Assembly: GCA_019359215.1 (NCBI GenBank)
Contig: JAHHHS010000066.1
Location: forward strand, 1-40,180
DNA from: Nostoc indistinguendum CM1-VF10
Lineage (GTDB): Bacteria > Cyanobacteriota > Cyanobacteriia > Cyanobacteriales > Nostocaceae
DNA: 40,180 bases
Reading direction: 5' to 3'
Shown here: positions 34,678 through 40,180 of the stretch, piece by piece
Layout: each line of letters begins with the position of its first letter
Numbering within the stretch: position 1 is the stretch's first letter
Program-made: the position numbers and the translations under genes
The notes under the pieces: generated by a model
Seen by the model: only the letters and a program-made list of their open reading frames with translations
The model's database searches: none
Told to the model about the DNA's origin: nothing

Positions 34678-36090
34678 ATGACATCAACAATAGCTATCAA
34701 AAAATCACCTACTTATCGCAACCTTTGGTTTGAACGATTAGTTGCCGTTTTAGCGTTGCTAAACTTATGTTTGGTCTTTTTTGATTTGACCTATATACAC
34801 TGGCGAGACTTGTATTTTCAGGTCTTACCAAGTATTACCCAAGCTTATGACCCAATTAAGGGTATTCAACCTCACCCAGAAACCCAAAACTATCTCAACA
34901 AAGTCACAGAATTAGAAGAGCAGGTTTTACAGGCTGGTTTGCAGTCACCCCAAGTAGAAAATTCGCTGGGTGAATTACGCCTTTTCAGCCAGCAAATGAT
35001 TGAAGACAATCCATTTGATGTTGCCAATAAAAGTGGGACTTTAGCAAAGATTAAAAATGAAATCCGCTTGCGAACAAATGAAAAATTAGCTAGAGAAGCT
35101 TTTAATATATTTTGGAGTCCAGCTTATCTTTCACAAATAGGATGGCAATCAGAAATCAACTTTTTTAATTCACAGATTCGCACCCTAATTAATAGTAATT
35201 ATTCTCGAGATATTGATAGATTTGGCAATTTTATCAGTCGCTTTTGGCTGATTGACTTACCTTTTATCGTGATTTTTGCCTTGGATTTTCTCGCACGTAC
35301 TTTTTATATCAGTCGCTGTAATCCTGATTTAAACTGGCTAGAAGCAATGCTGCGGCGTTGGTACGATTTATTTTTGTTGCTTCCTTTGTGGCGTTGGTTA
35401 CGAGTGATTCCAGTCGCTATTCGCCTTTACCAAGCACATTTACTCAACCTTGAACCGTTGCGTTCGCAATTAAATCATGACTTCGCCATCAGCTTTGCTG
35501 AGGAAATCACGGAAATGGTAGGTATACAAGTGATTGACCAAATGCAAGATGCAATTCGCAAAGGTGATTTAGCACGCTGGTTATTTCATCCAGAAAGCCG
35601 CAAACCCTATGTTGAATTGAATGGAAGGAATGAGGTAAACGCTATAGCTACTCGCTTAGTCAACGTCAGCGTCTATGATGTTTTACCGCAAGTTCAGCCT
35701 GACATAGAAGCTTTGATGCAACACAGTATTACCAGCACCCTCAACCAATCTCCGTTTTACCAACAAATACGGAACATCCCCGGTTTAAATCACTTACCTC
35801 ATCAATTAACAGAAAAGCTGGCTCATGATTTATCTGACTCAATCTATAACAATTTAATCAAAGCACTATCAGACCCAGTAGCAGGAGAACTTACCTCTCG
35901 TTTAATCACCAACTTTCGGGATGTATTAGAGATGGAATTGCAGAAAAATTATAATATTCAAGAACTTCAAACTTTACTGATTGATATGCTAGAAGAAATA
36001 AAAATTAACTATGTCAAGAATATTGCCGACTCTGGAGTCGAAAAAATCTTAGATGAGGCAAATAAAATCTATAAAATTATTTATCGTTGA
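34678..36090 (+). CDS. Conserved cyanobacterial membrane protein
   Basis: The 470-residue product has one membrane helix near residues 18-37 (LVAVLALLNLCLVFFDLTYI), then a helical extramembrane stretch, then a hydrophobic cluster at about 190-255 (WLIDLPFIVIFALDFLARTF and DLFLLLPLWRWLRVIPVAIR). The C-terminal half is mostly amphipathic helix. The second cluster ends in Arg-spaced helix turns reminiscent of ion-channel S4-like segments, but this is only a resemblance. No enzymatic motif is seen. It is preceded by the 73-residue gene in one operon and followed by decayed DNA. Confidence 0.7.
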   Translation: MTSTIAIKKSPTYRNLWFERLVAVLALLNLCLVFFDLTYIHWRDLYFQVLPSITQAYDPIKGIQPHPETQNYLNKVTELEEQVLQAGLQSPQVENSLGELRLFSQQMIEDNPFDVANKSGTLAKIKNEIRLRTNEKLAREAFNIFWSPAYLSQIGWQSEINFFNSQIRTLINSNYSRDIDRFGNFISRFWLIDLPFIVIFALDFLARTFYISRCNPDLNWLEAMLRRWYDLFLLLPLWRWLRVIPVAIRLYQAHLLNLEPLRSQLNHDFAISFAEEITEMVGIQVIDQMQDAIRKGDLARWLFHPESRKPYVELNGRNEVNAIATRLVNVSVYDVLPQVQPDIEALMQHSITSTLNQSPFYQQIRNIPGLNHLPHQLTEKLAHDLSDSIYNNLIKALSDPVAGELTSRLITNFRDVLEMELQKNYNIQELQTLLIDMLEEIKINYVKNIADSGVEKILDEANKIYKIIYR

Positions 36091-36244
36091 GGATAAATAA
36101 TAATTTTTGTTTGAAGTGTGGTCAAAATATCTGGTCAAAAATCAAGGCGTATATATTTTTAAATGCCACAACTATGTATCGTAATATTAGTATATTGATT
36201 TGTTTAATTAAGTCTATAGATAGAAGTTGTAAAATTCAATACTG

Positions 36245-36352
36245 TTCGGTTAAGCATTTTTAACTTGAAATTGGGTTTGGGAAAAAGGTTACTGGGTTTG
36301 GGTTAAAGGTTTTTATCTCCCTTTTCCCCTTCCCCTTTTCCCCTTAACCGAA
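36245..36352 (+). mobile_element. Small inverted-repeat element (MITE-like)
   Basis: TTCGGTTAAG at 36245-36254 and its complement at 36343-36352 bound 108 bp. A purine-rich inner half (GGGTTTGGGAAAAAGG type) and a pyrimidine-rich half (CCCTTTTCCCCTTCCCC type) can pair as a long imperfect hairpin. CAATAC/GTATTG lies just outside. No clear target duplication is seen. Confidence 0.55.
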
Positions 36353-36357
36353 AGAAA

Positions 36358-36809
36358 GGTATTGAGTGGAAGGGTAGCTTAATTATTGCTGCTCTGCGTT
36401 CTCAACACTTGCAGCGTGTCGTCTTCAACCCCAAGTCTCCCCAATAAGTCGAGCGTCATGAGGGAATGGCACTAAGAAAAGCTAAAATCCTTGCTAGGAC
36501 AGGGTGTAGGGGGTAGGGTGTAGGGTGTAGCCAGAAATTAAGAAAAACAGAATGGAAGTGCGAACATTAATAAACTTCTTGATCACTACACCCCACACCC
36601 CACACCCCATACCCAAAAGCCCTATAAATAATAGGTTTGCCGTTATCTTAGTGCCATTCCGTCATGAGGTGTATTTACAAAGTAAATATGGACGACTGCG
36701 AGAGGCGATTATGGGGCCAGATGGTGAACTATATGTCACAACTAGTAACTGTGATGGACAATCCCCACGTCCATCACAGCAAGACAAAATTCTTTGGGTC
36801 AGCAAATAA
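36358..36809 (+). pseudogene. PQQ glucose/sorbosone dehydrogenase C-terminal remnant
   Basis: Two coding pieces remain. The left part reads GIEWKGSLIIAALRSQHLQR then VVFNPKSPQ before a TAA. The right part (36660-36809) reads EVYLQSKYGRLREAIMGPDG then ELYVTTSN and ends in DKILWVSK. These are typical of the C-terminal blades of soluble PQQ glucose dehydrogenases. The two parts sit in one frame once the 198-bp element and one target copy (206 bp) are removed. The N-terminal three quarters of the gene are missing, so it is non-functional. Confidence 0.8.
36463..36660 (+). mobile_element. 198-bp MITE with 14-bp TIRs and 8-bp target duplication
   Basis: GGAATGGCACTAAG at 36463-36476 is the exact complement of 36647-36660. 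GTCATGAG flanks it on both sides (36455-36462 and 36661-36668), a perfect 8-bp target site duplication. Inside, GGGTGTAGGGGGTAGGGTGT and CTACACCCCACACCCCACAC can fold against each other. It encodes no transposase and interrupts the PQQ dehydrogenase remnant. An 8-bp duplication fits several families; the donor IS is not identified. Confidence 0.85.
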
Positions 36810-36848
36810 AAATCTATACAAATCAACTATTTAGAGAGAAAATATATC

Positions 36849-36917
36849 ATGAGAGGATTAAAAGGAAAAAACGCTTTAATTACAGGTGCAAGTTCGGCGA
36901 TTGGACGAAACTTCTGA
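36849..36917 (+). pseudogene. N-terminal stub of an SDR
   Basis: The frame reads MRGLKGKNALITGASSAIGR and then stops after NF. ITGASSAIG is the cofactor motif of short-chain dehydrogenases (glucose 1-dehydrogenase-like). Only 22 codons remain before a TGA. It follows the PQQ glucose dehydrogenase remnant, so both appear to come from one lost sugar-oxidation locus. Confidence 0.7.
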
Positions 36918-36969
36918 CCTCGCCCAATCAATGCAAGAATAAATTTTCTTAGGACTTACCTTAAGTAGA

Positions 36970-38472
36970 TTAATCATTGTGTGGGTGTTCAAACTCGTAA
37001 ACGTAAAATAGGCAACTAAATTTATCAAGCAAGTATCCTAGAAGTACAAATGATGTTGCACCCCCAAGCGCCCACCAGAATCCTGTATGAGGAAAAATCT
37101 TTAAAAGTGATTCAGGTATTTGGTTTGCAGATGCTAATGCAGCTTTTACCGCTATGGCTCTTGCATCCAGAATTACAGCAACAGATAAGCATAATATAGA
37201 TAACCCGTAAGCCAACACCCGTAGGCGTTTAATATTTTTCAAAGCATCTTTGCAAACTTGGCAATGTTGGGTATGAGTTGTCCAGACATCAAAAAGCTTT
37301 TGTTTGTCTAATTCGGGCAAGGGGAAATCGGTATTACACCCTGAAGCCCAAGGAATACTACCTCCAGCTTTTTTCTCCAACCACTGGCGAAATGCAATTA
37401 CCATTTTATCTTGAGGATTGGGTGTATAAACTGCGTTCACCCATTGGCCCTTTTGGCGTTTAGCTAGAATCTTCTGTTGATAATGAAGGAATACTAAGTC
37501 TTGATGTAAGAACAAGGATGACAAAACATGTCCTAGCCAAGTTGGCATTGGTAGCCCAAAGACTCCTAATCCTTTAGGAGTCTTACCCATCTCGTTCTTA
37601 ACTAAGACCTGACAGCCAATATGACGACACCACCCTGGGCGTGTAGGGGTAGCATACAATGCCAAGATCAGCTTACCACCATCTTTGGAAGTAGAAACAA
37701 TCCTCATCTGACAAGGTGGTTGGAAGTCGTGAATCGCTTGTGAAATTGTGGGGGCAGTCGGTGTAATTTCAAAAGAAAATCCTTCTTGAGTAGACATTTG
37801 CTTGATGCAAAGCATATCGTAGTAATTAGCATCTTTATAGCGATTGCCAACTAGACCGTGGTGGTAAACAGGGACATGGGCAGGATCAGCTACATTTTCC
37901 ATGAAAAAATCCCATCCATAGGGTAGATCACGTATATTCCAAAATAGATGAACTACTCTGTTGGAATTTTCTTCAAGTTCTGGAATAATTCGTGGTGTCC
38001 TCAATTGACTTTCAAGCTGTGCCTCAGAACCAGACTCAGCCCAAACCCACAATAAACCCTGCCGTTCCTGTGTTGGATAACTAATTGCAGATGACTTTGA
38101 ATTTGAGCAGTGCTTAGAGGATGTTTGCTGATCTTTCGACTAGGGAATGCTCACACAGTTTCCCTGCGAATCAAAACGCCAAGCGTGATAAGCACATAAA
38201 AGTGTGCCATCAGACTCAACACGCCCTTCTGAAAGAGGAGCTAGCCGATGGGGGCAACAATCTTCAAATATTGACCATTTACTTAAACTATCTCGCCACA
38301 AGACTAAATCTTTTCCTAATAACTGTATTGCATGTGGGCGAGATGGATCTAGAAAATCCACAACTGCTACAGGATACCACTGCTTTGTCCATTGAAATAC
38401 TTCTTCTTTGTGTTGATCCAATGGAACGCTTGCGTTATCCATATCCCCTTGAAAATCTATTTTACTGGTCAT
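36970..38472 (-). pseudogene. Rieske/PAO-type oxygenase interrupted by in-frame TAG
   Basis: The N-terminal part (38472-38140) contains the Rieske ligands Cys73-x-His75 (CPHRLAP) and Cys93-x2-His96 (CAYHAWRFD). It ends at TAG 38140-38142 after CVSIP. The same frame runs on without another stop through QGLLWVWAESG, the mononuclear iron motif ENVADPAHVPVYHHG, and a PAO/Tic55-like C-terminus with HCQVCKDAL and two membrane helices, to 36970. With CAG instead of TAG it would be a 500-residue membrane-linked oxygenase of the pheophorbide/chlorophyll oxygenase group (family ending CVxIPQ). It is otherwise intact, so the lesion is recent or the codon is read through. Confidence 0.85.
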
Positions 38473-38668
38473 GTGTGTTCTTTTATGTTTTTGAACTAAT
38501 AAAGTTAGAGCTGTTTAATATTTAATATAGTTGCAATTCCAGGTACGCTCTTTTCTACTTAAAAAACTTTCTTCGCTTGCTTGATGACATAAAAACTATG
38601 TATCCCCTCAAACACCCCTTCAGGAGACAGTTGCTCAAAACGACAGCAGGTAATTTTATCTCTTATCT

Positions 38669-38682
38669 AGTACTGTTATACT
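38669..38682 (+). promoter_or_regulatory. LexA-box-like site upstream of DNA polymerase IV
   Basis: AGTACTGTTATACT differs at one base from the cyanobacterial LexA consensus RGTAC-N3-DGTWCB (A instead of G). It lies 60 bp before the polymerase start. Damage-inducible control would fit the gene. Single-site matching by eye is weak evidence. Confidence 0.35.
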
Positions 38683-38741
38683 ATAAAACTGATGTTGTAT
38701 TTACTTCTTTGAAAGTGGTGTGAAAAGCGAGACTGCTTGTA

Positions 38742-39866
38742 GTGGAGCTACCCTTGGGACAAGAATCTGTCGCTAGAACCAGGAAAATAGTTCACGTTGA
38801 TATGGATGCTTTTTACGCATCGGTAGAGCAGAGGGACAACCCTAGCTACCGAGGAAAACCGTTAGTTGTCGGTGGCAGTCCGAATCAGCGAGGCGTGGTT
38901 GCAGCAGCGAGTTATGAAGCTCGTAAGTTTGGTATTCATTCCGCGATGCCGTCAGTAACAGCAATTGCCAAATGTCCTGGGCTTATCTTTGTCAGACCGA
39001 GATTCGATGTTTACCGAGAGATTTCTGCTGCAATCCACGCTATCTTCAAACGCTACAGTGATTTAGTGGAAGGGGTTGCACTAGATGAAGCATACCTAGA
39101 TGTTACTGAGAATAAGCAAAACATCACCTATGCTTCTACTATCGCAAGACACATCAAAACTGCAATTTTCCAGGAAACGAAGTTAACGGCAACTGCGGGC
39201 GTGTCGATTAACAAGTTTCTTGCAAAAATGGCATCAGGGCAGAATAAGCCCAATGGATTAACGGTGATTTTGCCAGAGCAAGCGGTCGCCTTTGTAGAAC
39301 AGCTGCCGATTGAGAAGTTCCACGGCATTGGAGAGGTGACGGCAGCGAAGATGCACTCACTGGGGATTCATACTGGCGCAGATTTAAAAAGGCGATCGCT
39401 GACTGAGTTAACACACCACTTTGGTAAAGCAGGGCAATATTACTACAAGATTGCCAGGGCAGAAGATGACCGCCCAGTTGAGGCGAATCGGGTTCGTAAG
39501 TCCATCGGTGCAGAAACTTCATTTGCACAAGACTTAAATGATATCAGCCAGATGTTACAGGAACTCGAACAGATTGCCCAAATTGTCGAGCAACGCCTAG
39601 AGCAGCACGAAACGCGAGGTCGGACATTAACTCTGAAAGTCAAGTTTTCTGACTATCAGCAGATAACCCGCAGTAAGACAATGTTTGTTTCAATTGGTGA
39701 GCTAGATACGATTTTTGAATTAGCCAAAGCATTGTTTAAATCGATTGACTTGGAGAATCGTACTATTAGATTGCTGGGGATTTCCTTGTCTAATCTGGAT
39801 AATGCCAAACAGACCCAAGTGATTCAATTGCCACTATTCCAAAATCCAGATATCACTTGGGAGTGA
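38742..39866 (+). CDS. dinB: DNA polymerase IV (Y-family)
   Basis: The 374-residue product has the Y-family signatures: VDMDAFYASVEQR (Asp20, Asp22 as metal ligands), a palm motif LDEAYLD (Asp115, Glu116), and the helix-hairpin-helix region IEKFHGIGEVTAAKM. It ends with QLPLF, a beta-clamp-binding motif. All catalytic acids are present, so it should be an active translesion polymerase. It starts at GTG 38742; no ideal ribosome site is seen and TTG 38754 is an alternative. It stands alone on the plus strand with a LexA-like sequence upstream. Confidence 0.9.
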   Translation: MELPLGQESVARTRKIVHVDMDAFYASVEQRDNPSYRGKPLVVGGSPNQRGVVAAASYEARKFGIHSAMPSVTAIAKCPGLIFVRPRFDVYREISAAIHAIFKRYSDLVEGVALDEAYLDVTENKQNITYASTIARHIKTAIFQETKLTATAGVSINKFLAKMASGQNKPNGLTVILPEQAVAFVEQLPIEKFHGIGEVTAAKMHSLGIHTGADLKRRSLTELTHHFGKAGQYYYKIARAEDDRPVEANRVRKSIGAETSFAQDLNDISQMLQELEQIAQIVEQRLEQHETRGRTLTLKVKFSDYQQITRSKTMFVSIGELDTIFELAKALFKSIDLENRTIRLLGISLSNLDNAKQTQVIQLPLFQNPDITWE

Positions 39867-39908
39867 TTGACTTAATCTACTACTCCTGGAATCGACTATC
39901 TAATATTT

Positions 39909-40180
39909 TTACTTTAATTGCGGCACGTAACTTTGGCGGCTAACTACCGCTAAAAATAATACTAAAAAAGTTAAAATTCCAGCTAGATATAAAGGATAGC
40001 CGTAGGTTATGGGATGCGATTGATGAATGAGCGTTCCAGCAATTATAGGCCCAATACCATTAGAGATACTTAAATAAGATGCGTTCAAACCTAAAGCAGT
40101 TCCCTGCTCTTGTGCTTTAGCATTCAGAGAAATTAGTGTATTGATCGTGGGTTGGACTAGAGAGTTGAATAGAGAAAATA
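39909..40180 (-). CDS. MFS transporter (C-terminal part)
   Basis: The frame is open from the right edge to TAA at 39909-39911 (90 codons). It contains hydrophobic helices and typical major-facilitator features: AQEQGTALGLNASYLSISNG near the start of the visible part, then GPIIAGTLI and a final helix (LYLAGILTFLVLFLAVVS). AxxxGxxxG-like glycines support a transporter of the drug/metabolite efflux type. Only the last two to three helices are in the window, so the substrate cannot be inferred. It is convergent with DNA polymerase IV. Confidence 0.75.
   Translation of the reverse strand, partial: FSLFNSLVQPTINTLISLNAKAQEQGTALGLNASYLSISNGIGPIIAGTLIHQSHPITYGYPLYLAGILTFLVLFLAVVSRQSYVPQLK

Noticed and set aside
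1..40180. tRNA, rRNA and CRISPR arrays
   Set aside because: None seen on either strand: no cloverleaf with a GGTTCGA-type arm and no regularly spaced identical repeats.

Overview
The window reads as cyanobacterial accessory DNA, most likely a large plasmid (or an integrated plasmid) of a filamentous Nostoc-like species. The evidence is the many HIP1 octamers (GCGATCGC, for example at 6733-6740), the runs of short TCAGTTATCAG / TCAGAATTCAG repeats between genes, and protein families typical of Nostocales: a CyRepA1-type replication protein, a vMAP/NB-ARC ATPase, a zinc-ribbon Ser/Thr kinase with TPRs, a CHAT protease-like protein and a two-partner-secretion exoprotein. All family names come from reading the sequence by eye; no database search was run.

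Layout. 1-3640 (minus): a run of genes in the order VirB2-, VirB3-, VirB4- and VirB5-like, a type IV secretion remnant whose VirB4-like protein shows no P-loop. 3835-6130: small plasmid genes, one of them broken by two 26-bp perfect palindromes. 6694-13306: the plasmid core, with a tyrosine recombinase, the 1264-residue CyRepA1-like replication protein, a repeat-rich origin candidate and a coiled-coil DNA-binding (partition-like) protein. 13307-13990: a non-coding stretch with a candidate small RNA or micro-ORF. 13991-24050: a signalling/conflict island with a FinO-like small protein, an NB-ARC STAND ATPase, a kinase with TPRs, a secreted TPR protein, a secreted CHAT protein and a filamentous-haemagglutinin-type exoprotein. 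24203-31000: an FAD monooxygenase, several broken or small genes, and a divergent SDR/AraC pair. 31139-33393: a tyrosine integrase interrupted by an in-frame TAG, followed by two unknown genes. 33756-36090: a tandem-repeat protein and a membrane protein. 36240-36920: a decay zone with a PQQ glucose dehydrogenase remnant split by a 198-bp MITE with 8-bp target duplication, plus an SDR stub. 36970-38472: a Rieske/PAO-type oxygenase interrupted by TAG. 38742-39866: DNA polymerase IV below a LexA-like box. From 39909 to the right edge: the C-terminus of an MFS transporter.

How the parts fit. Replication, partition-like and recombinase genes form the plasmid backbone, next to a reduced conjugation operon. 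The 14-24 kb island links intracellular sensing (NB-ARC, kinase) with exported effector-like proteins (CHAT, TPS exoprotein) and is the best candidate for an undescribed functional system. The rest of the window shows active decay: at least seven coding regions are broken by nonsense codons, frameshifts, palindromes or miniature elements.
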